Part shown: positions 1-9,519 of the stretch, in pieces | How positions within the stretch are numbered: position 1 is the stretch's first letter | How the letters are laid out: each line of letters begins with the position of its first letter | Assembly: GCF_023283985.1 (NCBI RefSeq) | Contig: NZ_JAKIKU010000003.1 | Span: 248,001-312,000, forward strand | DNA from: Shewanella electrodiphila | GTDB taxonomy: Bacteria; Pseudomonadota; Gammaproteobacteria; Enterobacterales; Shewanellaceae | Direction: 5' to 3' | Length of the DNA: 64,000 bases | Translations under genes and position numbers: made by a program | Notes under the pieces: model-generated | Databases searched by the model: none | Seen by the model: the letters and a program-made list of their open reading frames with translations, nothing else | What the model was told of the DNA's origin: nothing

Positions 1-1354
1 TAAGTACCCTTTCATTAACGGCAACACGTTTTGGGATTTCAGAAAGTAAATCATCGACTTGAATAGCAACGGGGCGAATTTCTATTTCTGGATCAAGTAA
101 ACCAGTCGGTCTAACAACTTGTTCAGCTATTTCACCATCACTTTGCTCAAACTCATAATCACTTGGGGTTGCAGATACAAATACCGTTTGTGGCATTAAC
201 TGCTCAAACTCTTCAAATTTAAGTGGTCTGTTGTCTAATGCTGAGGGTAAACGGAAACCATATTCAACAAGTGTTGTTTTACGGCTACGGTCACCTTTGT
301 ACATTGCGCCAATTTGAGGCACGGTAACGTGGGATTCATCAATAATTAATAAACCATTTGCAGGTAAATAATCTAATAATGTTGGAGGTCCATCGCCTTG
401 TGAGCGACCAGATAAATATCGAGAGTAGTTTTCGATACCTGAGCAATAACCTAACTCGACCATCATCTCAATATCATATTGCACACGTTCTGAAATACGT
501 TGAGCCTCAATCAGTTTATTGTTATCTAATAGCTCTTTACGACGTTCACGCAATTCTTCTTTTATATGCTCTGTCGCTTCGATGATTTTCTCTCTAGGAG
601 TAACATAGTGGCTCTTAGGGTACACAGTAGTGCGAGCTAAGCGTTTAGTGACATGACCTGTTAATGGATCAAACTCACTGAGTTGCTCAATTTCATCATC
701 AAATAACTCAACTCTGACCGCATCGCGTTCTGATTCAGCAGGAAAAATATCAATTACTTCACCACGAACACGAAACGTACCGCGCTGTAGGTCGATATCA
801 TTGCGGGTATATTGCAGCTCACCTAAACGAGTAATAATGTCTCGCTGTCCCATCATGTCACCCTGACGCAGATGTAATAGCATCTTCATATATAGCTCAG
901 GATCGCCCAAGCCATAGATAGCCGACACAGACGCGATTAATACCACATCTTTACGCTCTAGCAGGGCTTTAGTCGCAGAAAGGCGCATTTGCTCAATATG
1001 AGCGTTAACTGAAGCATCTTTTTCGATGAAGGTATTAGAGGCTGGAACATAGGCTTCTGGCTGATAGTAATCATAATAAGACACAAAATATTCAACTGCA
1101 TTATTCGGAAAGAACTCTTTCATCTCGCCATATAATTGTGCAGCCAATGTCTTATTTGGCGCCATAATGATTGTCGGACGACCTAAGGTCTGGATTAAAT
1201 TAGCAACGGTAAATGTTTTACCTGAACCGGTTACACCTAATAAGGTTTGCTTAGCGACACCGGCTTCTAGCCCATCGACCAGCTGTTTTATCGCCGTAGG
1301 CTGATCACCAGCGGGAGAGTAATCTGAAACAAGATTGAAAACCGGTTCTTTCAC
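1..1354 (-). CDS. uvrB: UvrABC system protein B, N-terminal 451 residues (runs off left edge)
   Basis: UvrB is the damage-verifying helicase-like subunit of nucleotide excision repair; it is loaded by UvrA and then recruits UvrC. The reverse strand reads without interruption from a GTG at 1354 ([19 protein letters not shown]) to position 2. Walker A is GVTGSGKT near residue 40, followed by the [12 protein letters not shown] stretch of the beta-hairpin that inserts behind the damaged strand, and a DESH helicase motif near residue 340. The family is about 670 residues, so roughly 220 C-terminal residues lie outside the window. An AGGAT sequence sits upstream of the GTG; an ATG ten bases further upstream is out of frame. 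I saw no clear CTGT-N8-ACAG LexA box in the few hundred bases upstream, although uvrB is SOS-controlled in E. coli. Identification is certain; the start is likely. Confidence 0.96.
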   Translation of the reverse strand, partial: MKEPVFNLVSDYSPAGDQPTAIKQLVDGLEAGVAKQTLLGVTGSGKTFTVANLIQTLGRPTIIMAPNKTLAAQLYGEMKEFFPNNAVEYFVSYYDYYQPEAYVPASNTFIEKDASVNAHIEQMRLSATKALLERKDVVLIASVSAIYGLGDPELYMKMLLHLRQGDMMGQRDIITRLGELQYTRNDIDLQRGTFRVRGEVIDIFPAESERDAVRVELFDDEIEQLSEFDPLTGHVTKRLARTTVYPKSHYVTPREKIIEATEHIKEELRERRKELLDNNKLIEAQRISERVQYDIEMMVELGYCSGIENYSRYLSGRSQGDGPPTLLDYLPANGLLIIDESHVTVPQIGAMYKGDRSRKTTLVEYGFRLPSALDNRPLKFEEFEQLMPQTVFVSATPSDYEFEQSDGEIAEQVVRPTGLLDPEIEIRPVAIQVDDLLSEIPKRVAVNERVL

Positions 1355-1941
1355 GTCTAAGCATCCTATAAAAATGATAAACCATTTTATACTGAACCTG
1401 CCGAACATTGCGACCCAAAAGCTTTATAAACCCAGCCAAACAATCGCAGATACAAGAATTTGCATAGTTGAAAACTATTTTTCGTCTGGGACACGTTGAC
1501 TGCTAATTGCAAATGTCTTGCACATCAGTTGCATTTATCATCAGTTGATAATTTGTCACTTTTAAAACAGCCATCATATAAAACAAACACCAAAAATGGT
1601 TTGATAAATGAATAAGCGATCCCAAATGATTTAGCCGCATATCAGTCAATCATTACAATTTGACGAACAAAACATGAAATTATGCTACAACAGCGCCAAA
1701 AGCTTAAAACTGTCGATAAAAGCGCCAAAAACCTCATTTCTATGGCAATTTAATACACAATAGCGCGTACACATATACTACATTAACCATCACTAAATAA
1801 TCCGAGCAAATAAAAATCTATTGCATTTTGTAACACCTTGATTAGTTTTATGATTTTTAATTTGTTGATTCAGAGCATAATTTAACTTCTAGTCAATGCT
1901 CATAAGGGCTTCAGAGGGTATTTTAAGAGTAACTCACAGGC

Positions 1942-1964
1942 TTATCCACAGATTTAGTGGATAA
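1942..1964. promoter_or_regulatory. Inverted pair of DnaA-box-like sites
   Basis: TTATCCACA at 1942-1950 matches the DnaA consensus TTATNCACA perfectly. The reverse complement of 1956-1964 reads TTATCCACT, one mismatch. The two face each other with a 7-base gap between the 8-bp arms TTATCCAC and GTGGATAA, so the same bases could also form a hairpin. They lie about 590 bp upstream of uvrB. Function is inferred only. Confidence 0.45.
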
Positions 1965-2410
1965 CTCACTCTAGCCCAATATTACTGGGGTGTTAGGGTA
2001 AACAGAAATTAATAAAACAGTAAAAAAAGATACATGAAATAAAATTACATTTGTAAGTCTGCTGACATGAATACATCATTTTGATTGAAACGGGGTATCG
2101 GCAATGACCTGCTCGTACTCGTAATTCGATCTCATTATTAATAAGCCGATCTACATTAAAATTAAAACAAGGGCCGCCATTTTCTTTACATAAAATTCCG
2201 CAAACAACATTATTGCTTGCTGTTTATTCGCGAGTAGTGACATTAACCAAACTTGGGCTGTAGTGTGCTTATAATGAAATAGTGAGTAGCATCACATTGC
2301 CAATTTTAACTTAGTTCTGATTGATTCCATTAAATGCTTTAATCCATAAATCACTATCTCTTTTTTATCCCTCAACTAATAACCTTCCAAGGCTAGAACA
2401 CTACATATGA

Positions 2411-2450
2411 ACAAGTAGGAGCAACTAGGAGTAATTAGGGAAAACTAGGA
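2411..2450. repeat. Four tandem copies of a degenerate 10-bp unit
   Basis: Four consecutive decamers share the pattern (C/A)(A)A(G/C/T)TAGG(A/G): acaagtagga, gcaactagga, gtaattaggg, aaaactagga. The 10-bp period places each copy on about the same DNA face. No known binding motif was recognised. Confidence 0.5.
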
Positions 2451-3018
2451 GTGACGAATACGGGCAAATCTATTTAATCAACCCACGTGTAAATGGTGTA
2501 ACGTAGATGTGACCGTTATCAAAGCCATCACCCACTACAAATTTAGCAGCATATATAAGTAACCTGAATACAGATGGCTAATGTTAATAAGCCAACGTAG
2601 ATAACGATGCTTAATGAGTTAACCTTATAAAGAGCAAGTTTTTAAGCTTAGCTAAAAGATCTATGATTTAAGCGCTCATAGCTGAAAAACTGTTTATAAA
2701 GCGTTAGCCGCTTATATGATCGATTAGCATGATTGACGCGTAAAAAGACATGTATCAGAAGAGAAACAAATATTTTGTAGAAAATGAATTTAGCGTCATT
2801 CAAATGATGTATATGTATAGAACTGCGTCAAGCATCAGCCTATATAGGGATTAAACAGTGATTGTTATTGACTAAATCGCTCAATTAACCTGTTTAGGAT
2901 TAAAGTTGATAAGTAAAATGATAAAGCCATTAAATCGTTACTAATCAATTTACTTGTGAAAAAACACTCATTATGATGAATTATAAGCCACGATGGGTAT
3001 TAGATGAGCAGTTAACAT

Positions 3019-3083
3019 CAATTTTTCAATTTTTTTTATATCTCGAGTTGACTGATCGTTCAGGGCGTTTTACTATGCGCTCC
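3019..3083 (+). promoter_or_regulatory. Strong rRNA/tRNA-type promoter of the tRNA-Asn array
   Basis: The -35 box TTGACT (3048-3053) and -10 box TACTAT (3071-3076) are separated by exactly 17 bases. A GC-rich discriminator (GCGCTCCG) follows the -10 box, the arrangement typical of stringently controlled stable-RNA promoters. The bases just upstream (about 3019-3043) are an A/T run resembling an UP element. The expected start, near 3083, is about 30 bases before the first tRNA. Confidence 0.75.
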
Positions 3084-3111
3084 GTTCTCAGCAATACATT
3101 GCTAAAACGAT

Positions 3112-3187
3112 TCCCCTGTAGTTCAGTTGGTAGAACGGCGGACTGTTAATCCGTATGTCACTGGTTCGAGTCCAGTCCGGGGAGCCA
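3112..3187 (+). tRNA. tRNA-Asn (anticodon GTT), copy 1
   Basis: 76-base tRNA with encoded CCA end. The acceptor stem TCCCCTG pairs with CGGGGAG with one mismatched position, the anticodon loop is CTGTTAA, and the T-loop is GGTTCGAGTCC. It closely matches enterobacterial tRNA-Asn. First of five identical copies that presumably share one transcript. Confidence 0.98.
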
Positions 3188-3226
3188 ATTTAGTATAGTA
3201 AGTTGAAAACATAGATAAAATGCAAT

Positions 3227-3302
3227 TCCCCTGTAGTTCAGTTGGTAGAACGGCGGACTGTTAATCCGTATGTCACTGGTTCGAGTCCAGTCCGGGGAGC
3301 CA
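3227..3302 (+). tRNA. tRNA-Asn (anticodon GTT), copy 2
   Basis: Identical to copy 1 over 76 bases, including CCA. It is separated from copy 1 by a 39-base spacer, which would be removed when the shared precursor is processed. Confidence 0.98.
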
Positions 3303-3325
3303 ATTTTATCTAAGTTTTAATCGAT

Positions 3326-3401
3326 TCCCCTGTAGTTCAGTTGGTAGAACGGCGGACTGTTAATCCGTATGTCACTGGTTCGAGTCCAGTCCGGGGAGCC
3401 A
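3326..3401 (+). tRNA. tRNA-Asn (anticodon GTT), copy 3
   Basis: Identical to copy 1; the spacer from copy 2 is 23 bases. Confidence 0.98.
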
Positions 3402-3430
3402 ATTAAAACAAAATATAATGAAGTATCGAT

Positions 3431-3506
3431 TCCCCTGTAGTTCAGTTGGTAGAACGGCGGACTGTTAATCCGTATGTCACTGGTTCGAGTCCAGTCCGGG
3501 GAGCCA
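3431..3506 (+). tRNA. tRNA-Asn (anticodon GTT), copy 4
   Basis: Identical to copy 1; the spacer from copy 3 is 29 bases. Confidence 0.98.
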
Positions 3507-3525
3507 CTTCTTATAAATCTTCAAA

Positions 3526-3601
3526 TCCCCTGTAGTTCAGTTGGTAGAACGGCGGACTGTTAATCCGTATGTCACTGGTTCGAGTCCAGTCCGGGGAGCC
3601 A
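3526..3601 (+). tRNA. tRNA-Asn (anticodon GTT), copy 5
   Basis: Identical to copy 1; the spacer from copy 4 is 19 bases. No strong intrinsic terminator follows: only a weak TGAC/GTCA hairpin is visible at about 3608-3620. Confidence 0.98.
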
Positions 3602-3788
3602 AGATTTTGACGCTTTGTCAGTATTATACCCTTTCTTGATATCTATCTTTTTTAAATTCCTTTATAATTTCCTAAAATTTACACTACAATCTTAGTGTTA
3701 ACTCCTTTATTTGTTATAGCTTTTTAATTTTTTGCCGCTATACATAAATGTATGATGACATCAGATTATTACAGGAAATGGACTATCC

Positions 3789-5690
3789 ATGGGCTTATCG
3801 AAATCATTCCAATTAGTACTGTTTGTGATTTTTGGACTACTGTTTTTCCGGATTTATGATCTGGAAAATAAAGAAATGCAGCAACAAGGCGCATTAGCCA
3901 TCCAAAACTACATCACACATATTGATAATATGACTGAGTGGGATGAAAACGGTGAAACGCTATTCAACACCCTGTCCCAAAATTTTACCTTTCAGTTTTT
4001 TCAATATATCCATGAAAGCGACAGTGATCTCAACTATACCTACGGCACATTGGCAAAAAGTGATGCAGAATTTGAAGACAAAATTTTCAGCATTCAATTA
4101 GGCCATACAAAGTCATTACCCAATGGTCGCTTGCAAGTCAGACTCAGCACTAAATCAGTCATATCTGCAAGTTTCGTCAATTTAGAAAAAGCCGCGACTC
4201 TGGTTATTTTTGCTTACCTTATTCTCATGATTAGCTTTGCTATATTAATGATGCTGCATCGTCGTGGCATAAAATACCTTTGCGATTATATCGACAACAT
4301 TCCAAACCTAACCTTCCAAGCCGTTCAAACATCTCGTTTAAGAGGTTCTTTAAAACCCATTGGTATCGCGCTTGAAAAAAGCCGTATAGAGCTTAAAACC
4401 AGCATTGGTAATTTTCATAAAGAAAATGATTTACTAGCAAAAGCGGCATATCAAGATCCTGTTACGGGCTTTTCTACCCGCCGTCGCTTTAATGATTATA
4501 TGAAAAGTATCAGTAACTCCGACAAAAAGCAGTTTGGTGTGCTTGCAATAATTAAAGCCGCTGATTTATCAACCATCAATCAATTACATGGCCGTGAAGC
4601 GGGTGATGATTACTTAAGTCAAATTGCTTCTTGTATAAGACGCGCTGCAGCTAAATCAGGTGTGAGTGAATATTATCGCGTATCAAGTAGTGATTTTGCG
4701 CTGTTTATCCAAGACATTACAGTAAAAGAAGGCGAACAATTTTTAGTCACATTAAAAGCCTACTTCGATGAGTATGCTCAAACTGTTGAAACCGATAACA
4801 TTGCCCATAGTGGCATGGTGCCATTTGAAAGTAATAGCGATACTCATGCGCTGTTAACCTTGGCAGACACAGCCGTGAGCATAGCGCAAACTTCTGGACT
4901 CAATCGTTACCATATTCTTGAAAAATTTACCGGCAACGAACAATTAGGTGATGACCACTGGAAAGTAACGATTAATGAATTAATTAATCGCAAAAGCCTT
5001 AAGTTCTTTCAACAGCCGATATTGCCTTGTAACAATCAAGTCGATGTATACCGCGAACTGTATGCGCGATTTTTTAATACTGAAGGTTCAAACTTACCCA
5101 CAGCCAGCGTTATTGCCATGTCGGAACGTCACGGTTTGAATATCGATTTAGATAAAATGATCGTGGTTCACACCTTACAGTTACTCAATGCAAACCCAAG
5201 TTTAACCGGTAATTTTGGCGTCAATATCAGTGCATCTTCTGCCCTACAAGAAATATTTGTTTCTTGGCTGAGAGATATTTTATCAAGCCACCGTTCGACC
5301 TCTGCAAGGCTTGTGTTCGAAGTCAGTGAATCGGGTATGCAACAAAATGTCACTGCTAGTCGCCGTTTTGTTCACGAAATGCATAAGGTCGGCGCAAGAG
5401 TTGCTATCCAGCAATTTGGTTTAGGCTTTTCATCATTTAAATTTTTCCGAGAAGTAAAACCCGATGTGATTAAACTTGATAGCAGCTATAGCGACGGTAT
5501 TGACCAAGACAATAACAACAAATTCTTTGTCAGAATGATTGTTGATATTTCACGTCGCATTGGCATAAAAGTCATTGCAACTGGCGTTGAAAGACAAGAT
5601 GAAAAACTGACATTAGAAAAAATGTTAGTTGATGGCTTGCAAGGATATTATATTGCTAGGCCTGAAATCATCGCTAAAACTGATAAATAA
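3789..5690 (+). CDS. csrD: Degenerate GGDEF/EAL membrane protein, CsrD-like RNase E specificity factor
   Basis: 633 residues, near the usual CsrD length. Membrane segments lie at about 7-25 and 136-156 and bracket a periplasmic loop; a short linker is followed by a GGDEF-like domain (about 215-375) and an EAL-like domain (about 395-630). Both catalytic signatures are lost: the GGDEF site reads VSSSDFALF, and the EAL motif is RELYARF, with no visible metal-ligand set. The same replacements (HRSDF, RELMCR) occur in E. coli CsrD, which has no cyclase or phosphodiesterase activity and instead targets the small RNAs CsrB/CsrC for RNase E decay. I infer that role here. It is a single gene with a strong terminator behind it, placed between the tRNA array and rsxA. 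Confidence 0.8.
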   Translation: MGLSKSFQLVLFVIFGLLFFRIYDLENKEMQQQGALAIQNYITHIDNMTEWDENGETLFNTLSQNFTFQFFQYIHESDSDLNYTYGTLAKSDAEFEDKIFSIQLGHTKSLPNGRLQVRLSTKSVISASFVNLEKAATLVIFAYLILMISFAILMMLHRRGIKYLCDYIDNIPNLTFQAVQTSRLRGSLKPIGIALEKSRIELKTSIGNFHKENDLLAKAAYQDPVTGFSTRRRFNDYMKSISNSDKKQFGVLAIIKAADLSTINQLHGREAGDDYLSQIASCIRRAAAKSGVSEYYRVSSSDFALFIQDITVKEGEQFLVTLKAYFDEYAQTVETDNIAHSGMVPFESNSDTHALLTLADTAVSIAQTSGLNRYHILEKFTGNEQLGDDHWKVTINELINRKSLKFFQQPILPCNNQVDVYRELYARFFNTEGSNLPTASVIAMSERHGLNIDLDKMIVVHTLQLLNANPSLTGNFGVNISASSALQEIFVSWLRDILSSHRSTSARLVFEVSESGMQQNVTASRRFVHEMHKVGARVAIQQFGLGFSSFKFFREVKPDVIKLDSSYSDGIDQDNNNKFFVRMIVDISRRIGIKVIATGVERQDEKLTLEKMLVDGLQGYYIARPEIIAKTDK

Positions 5691-5720
5691 ATAATCAATG
5701 TAAGACCAATCTTCCAAAAT

Positions 5721-5750
5721 AGGGTTAATATTTACATAACCCTTTTTTTT
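5721..5750 (+). terminator. Intrinsic terminator after csrD-like gene
   Basis: Stem AGGGTTA (5721-5727) pairs with TAACCCT (5737-5743) across a 9-base loop and is followed by a run of T. It separates the csrD-like gene from the rsx operon. Confidence 0.8.
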
Positions 5751-5814
5751 ATCCGTTGTTTCTCGACCCTAAACCTTAGATAATAGAGCTAATATCAAAT
5801 AGAAAAGTGTAGTA

Positions 5815-6393
5815 ATGACAGACTATCTCTTACTGTTAATTGGTACCGTACTGGTTAACAATTTCGTTTTAGTAAAATTTCTTGGCTTGTGCCCTTTTAT
5901 GGGGGTATCTAGTAAACTTGCCTCCGCCATCGGAATGTCGATGGCTACCACATTTGTACTAACTTTAGCCTCTATCTTAAGCTATCTAACTAATGAGTTT
6001 TTACTACAGCCATTTGGATTAACTTATTTACGCACAATGAGCTTTATTTTAGTCATTGCCGTTGTCGTACAGTTTACTGAAATGTTAGTCCAAAAAACCA
6101 GTGCATCTTTACATCGCGCCTTAGGCATTTATTTACCGCTAATTACCACCAACTGTGCGGTACTTGGTGTCGCACTGCTAAACGTAAATGAAGATCATAA
6201 CTTTATTCAATCAGCTGTATATGGTTTTGGTGCTGCTGTTGGTTTTTCATTAGTGCTGGTTTTATTTTCTGCCATGCGAGAACGTTTAGCCGCTGCAGAT
6301 GTGCCACTCCCGTTTAAAGGCGGCGCTATTGCCATGATCACAGCAGGTTTAATGTCTTTAGCCTTTATGGGATTTGCGGGGCTGGTTAAATAG
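5815..6393 (+). CDS. rsxA: Electron transport complex subunit RsxA/RnfA
   Basis: 192-residue integral membrane protein with about six transmembrane helices, the usual family length. RsxA pairs with RsxE in the core of the ion-translocating Rsx/Rnf complex, which in enterobacteria moves electrons from NADH to low-potential acceptors and keeps SoxR reduced. The start [17 protein letters not shown] and the conserved [14 protein letters not shown] and [12 protein letters not shown] stretches with their buried cysteines (iron-sulfur ligands shared with RsxE) are typical. First gene of rsxABCDGE-nth; two bases separate it from rsxB. The ribosome-binding site is weak. Confidence 0.97.
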   Translation: MTDYLLLLIGTVLVNNFVLVKFLGLCPFMGVSSKLASAIGMSMATTFVLTLASILSYLTNEFLLQPFGLTYLRTMSFILVIAVVVQFTEMLVQKTSASLHRALGIYLPLITTNCAVLGVALLNVNEDHNFIQSAVYGFGAAVGFSLVLVLFSAMRERLAAADVPLPFKGGAIAMITAGLMSLAFMGFAGLVK

Positions 6394-6395
6394 TC

Positions 6396-7013
6396 ATGTC
6401 GAGTATTGCAATTGCTGTCGTTGTGCTGACACTTCTAGCACTAATTTTCGGATTAATATTAGGTTACGCCTCAATTAAATTTAAAGTTGAAGGTAACCCA
6501 ATTATTGATCAGGTCGAAGCCTTATTACCTCAAACACAATGTGGCCAATGTGGCTACCCAGGTTGCAGGCCTTACGCAGAAGCCATAGCAAATGGCGATA
6601 ACATTAATAAATGTCCTCCCGGTGGCACCGCTACCATGGAAAAACTTGCAGGCTTAATGGGTGTTGACCCAGAACCATTAAATGAAGTTGCACAAGAAGC
6701 CGTAAAAAAAGTGGCTTACATCCGCGAAGATGAGTGCATTGGCTGCACAAAGTGCATACAAGCCTGTCCTGTCGATGCCATTTTAGGCGCGGGCAAACTC
6801 ATGCACACAGTCATTGCCAAAGATTGTACAGGTTGTGACTTATGCGTCGAACCTTGCCCTGTTGACTGTATTGATATGATCCCCGTTGAACAAAATCTTA
6901 AAAATTGGGATTGGAAGTTAGCGAGTATTCCAGTCACAGTCGTAGAAGATAGAACTGTCACCATCAGAATGAAGCAAGAAGATAAAGCTGTAAAAGAGGA
7001 CTCTCAGTGCTAA
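6396..7013 (+). CDS. rsxB: Electron transport complex iron-sulfur subunit RsxB/RnfB
   Basis: 205 residues, slightly longer than the 192 of E. coli because of an extended C-terminus. An N-terminal membrane anchor (about 4-26) is followed by the [4Fe-4S] motif CGQCGYPGC (about 50-58) and two ferredoxin clusters, [12 protein letters not shown] and [12 protein letters not shown] (about 113-156). RsxB relays electrons inside the complex. The last seven bases overlap the GTG start of rsxC, a sign of translational coupling. Confidence 0.97.
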   Translation: MSSIAIAVVVLTLLALIFGLILGYASIKFKVEGNPIIDQVEALLPQTQCGQCGYPGCRPYAEAIANGDNINKCPPGGTATMEKLAGLMGVDPEPLNEVAQEAVKKVAYIREDECIGCTKCIQACPVDAILGAGKLMHTVIAKDCTGCDLCVEPCPVDCIDMIPVEQNLKNWDWKLASIPVTVVEDRTVTIRMKQEDKAVKEDSQC

Positions 7014-9517
7014 CTTTATTAGAACAAATTGATAAAGGAACGTTATGGCACTCTCCTGGAGGGATCCATCCGCCGCAACTCAAATCACTTTCAAATCAAT
7101 CGGCAGCCAAGCGATTAACGCCTGCTGGCCAATATCGCGTTCCATTACCACAAGTAGGTGATTGCGCTCGGCTCAGCATTAAAGTGGGCGAGCAGGTAAA
7201 ACAGGGCCAACAATTAACCGATGGCGAAGGTTTTATGTACTTACCAGTGCATTCCCCAGTTTCCGGCCATGTTATTGATATCAGCTTACAATCAAGTAAC
7301 CATGCTTCAGGGCTACCAACACTTACTTGTATAATCGAAGCTGACGGTCTTAATCAAACAATTGACTATCAAGAGTCAGCTTTAGTTGAATTATCAAATC
7401 AGCAAATTTTAGATAAAATTAAGCAAGCTGGCATCGCTGGAATGGGTGGTGCAACTTTTCCGAGTCATATAAAGCTTAACCCAGCGAGTGAAATCGATTT
7501 AGTAATTATCAATGGTGTTGAGTGTGAACCTTACATCACATCTGATGATGTATTAATGCGTGAGAATGCTTTAGAGATTTTTAAGGGTATTCAAATTATT
7601 AATCAGTTGCTAACACCACAACGTATTGTTGTTGCAATTGAAGATAATAAACCAGAAGCGACTCTTGCAATGCAGCAATGTTTAGCAAGATTTGATGATT
7701 TAACCTCCATTGTCAAAATCACCGTTATACCAACAAAATACCCTTCAGGTGGTGAGAAACAATTAATACAAATCATTACCGGCCGAGAAGTCCCAACTGG
7801 CAGTATTCCAGCTCAGCAAGGTGTGGTGGTGCACAATGTTGGTACTGCATATGCTATTCAAGATGCTGTTTTACATGGGAAACCACTTATCGAACGACTC
7901 GTCACTTTAACGGGTGAACAAGTTACTCAACCGGGTAATTATTGGATTGCGATAGGTACTAGCGTTGAATATGCGCTGCAGCAAGTCGGTTTTAACGCAG
8001 ATAGAAATCAGAAAGTGATTATTGGTGGCCCTATGATGGGTTACGCGCTACCTGATTATGATGTGCCTGTATTAAAAGGCACTAACTGTATTCTGACGCC
8101 AAGTGCCAACGAAATCGCGCCTGATGTCGAAGAGAAAGCCTGTATACGTTGTGGTGAATGCGCCGTTGTCTGCCCTGCTTTATTATTACCACAGCAACTA
8201 TTTTGGCATGCTAAAGCGGAAGAATACGACAAAGCAGCCAGCTTTAATTTAAAAGATTGCATTGAATGCGGTTGTTGTAGTTTTGTTTGCCCAAGTGACA
8301 TTCCATTAGTGGAATACTATCGCGTTGCTAAGTCGGCATTAAAAAATGAAGCTGAAGAAAAACAACAAGCTGAACAAGCAAAAATTCGCTTCGAAGCACG
8401 ACTCAAACGTTTAGAAGATGAAAAACTTGCCCGAGAAGAGAAATCTCGTTTAGCGGCAGAAAAACGCAAAGCTGCGGCAAATGCTAGTAGCAATAAAAAT
8501 ACTGTCGCTGAAGCCATGGCGCGCGTCGCAGCTAAAAAGTTAGCAGCAGAACAAGAAAGTAAACAAGACAAACCAGCGACAGATAAATCTGCAGCTGTAA
8601 AAGCGGCCATTGAGCGAGCTAAGGCGAAGAAGTTAGCCAATCAATCAACAATATCGAATACTCCAGATGAAAATGCATCAACTGATAATTTACCTGCAGT
8701 TAATGATAAAAAAGCGCAAATTGCAGCCGCTGTAGCTCGAGCTAAAGCAAAAAAATTAGCTCAGAATAAAGCAACGCTGTCAGAGAATGATACTGCATCA
8801 GCTCAAAACGAACCCGTTGATGACAAAAAAGCTAAAATCGCGGCAGCAGTTGCACGTGCTAAAGCGAAAAAGCTTGCACAAAAACAAGCTGAGTCCGCCA
8901 GCGATATGGATGCAGCAAATTCGCAAGTGCTATCTTCTGAAGACCAGTTTTCTCAAGAGCAAGCGCCACAAGTGCAAGCTCAGTCAGAAATAGGTACAGG
9001 TACGGATTCTGATGTATCCGAACCGCTTGATGATAAGAAAGCTAAAATAGCCGCTGCTGTAGCGCGTGCTAAAGCGAAAAAACTAGCTCAAAAACAAGCT
9101 GAGTCAGCTGCCGATATGGATATACAAAGTTCGCCAGTGCAATCATCTCAAGAGCAGTCTTCTCAAGGGCAAGCGCCACAAGTTCATACTGAAATAGGCA
9201 CAGGTACGGAATCTGATGTATCCAAACCGCTTGATGATAAGAAAGCTAAAATAGCCGCTGCTGTCGCACGTGCTAAAGCGAAAAAGCTAGCGCAAAAAGC
9301 AGCTGAATCTGAAAATAAAACTGATGTTGAGTCTGATGACAGAATAAATGCTGATGCCCTTATTTCACCAGCTCAAACGGAAACAAGTGCCCTGCCTGTT
9401 ACGCCTTCTAATGTAAGCGAACCAGTAGATGATAAAAAAGCACGTATAGCTGCAGCGGTTGCAAAAGCCAAAGCGAAAAAACTGGCTAATAAACAGAAGT
9501 TGAGCGAAAAGGAATAA
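7007..9517 (+). CDS. rsxC: Electron transport complex subunit RsxC/RnfC with alanine/lysine repeat tail
   Basis: 836 residues. RsxC is the peripheral NADH-oxidising subunit. The conserved core (about 1-450) has the flavin/NADH-binding GGATFPSH and GVECEPYIT segments and two [4Fe-4S] motifs, [12 protein letters not shown] and [12 protein letters not shown]. From about residue 445 the protein becomes a charged, mostly alpha-helical region, then six units centred on [16 protein letters not shown] separated by variable acidic Ser/Gln-rich linkers. Enterobacterial RsxC has similar tail repeats, so the architecture is known, but number and spacing vary. Start: GTG at 7007 behind an AGAGGA sequence, overlapping rsxB. 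Confidence 0.96.
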   Translation: MLTLLEQIDKGTLWHSPGGIHPPQLKSLSNQSAAKRLTPAGQYRVPLPQVGDCARLSIKVGEQVKQGQQLTDGEGFMYLPVHSPVSGHVIDISLQSSNHASGLPTLTCIIEADGLNQTIDYQESALVELSNQQILDKIKQAGIAGMGGATFPSHIKLNPASEIDLVIINGVECEPYITSDDVLMRENALEIFKGIQIINQLLTPQRIVVAIEDNKPEATLAMQQCLARFDDLTSIVKITVIPTKYPSGGEKQLIQIITGREVPTGSIPAQQGVVVHNVGTAYAIQDAVLHGKPLIERLVTLTGEQVTQPGNYWIAIGTSVEYALQQVGFNADRNQKVIIGGPMMGYALPDYDVPVLKGTNCILTPSANEIAPDVEEKACIRCGECAVVCPALLLPQQLFWHAKAEEYDKAASFNLKDCIECGCCSFVCPSDIPLVEYYRVAKSALKNEAEEKQQAEQAKIRFEARLKRLEDEKLAREEKSRLAAEKRKAAANASSNKNTVAEAMARVAAKKLAAEQESKQDKPATDKSAAVKAAIERAKAKKLANQSTISNTPDENASTDNLPAVNDKKAQIAAAVARAKAKKLAQNKATLSENDTASAQNEPVDDKKAKIAAAVARAKAKKLAQKQAESASDMDAANSQVLSSEDQFSQEQAPQVQAQSEIGTGTDSDVSEPLDDKKAKIAAAVARAKAKKLAQKQAESAADMDIQSSPVQSSQEQSSQGQAPQVHTEIGTGTESDVSKPLDDKKAKIAAAVARAKAKKLAQKAAESENKTDVESDDRINADALISPAQTETSALPVTPSNVSEPVDDKKARIAAAVAKAKAKKLANKQKLSEKE
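8599..9495 (+). repeat. Six in-frame repeats in the rsxC 3' part
   Basis: Units begin near 8599, 8702, 8818, 9029, 9233 and 9428, each encoding a version of [20 protein letters not shown]. Units 4 and 5 are nearly identical at DNA level, including their upstream linkers (GATGTATCC(G/A)AACCGCTTGA shared), which points to a recent duplication of about 200 bp. Unit 1 is the most divergent. Confidence 0.85.
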
Positions 9518-9519
9518 TC

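Larger units (their letters stand above)
1355..3018. other. Gene-free stretch between uvrB and the tRNA-Asn array
   Basis: About 1.7 kb with stops in all frames, AT-rich and with no open frame I can support. It contains an inverted pair of DnaA-box-like 9-mers (1942-1964) and a short run of 10-bp-period TAGGA repeats (2411-2450), listed separately. I see no recognisable RNA gene, decayed gene or mobile element in the rest. The uvrB promoter should lie near its left end but was not located with confidence. Confidence 0.6.

Noticed and set aside
1942..1964. Chromosomal replication origin
   Set aside because: Only two DnaA-box-like sites and none of the expected dnaA, dnaN, gidA or AT-rich unwinding arrangement.
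3112..3601. Five near-identical 76-base repeats at regular spacing, CRISPR-like at first sight
   Set aside because: The repeats fold as tRNA-Asn with encoded CCA; spacers are short, AT-rich and unequal.
8317..8993. Additional frames on both strands across the rsxC repeats
   Set aside because: They come from the skewed Ala/Lys codon composition of the repeats and have no ribosome-binding site or known match.
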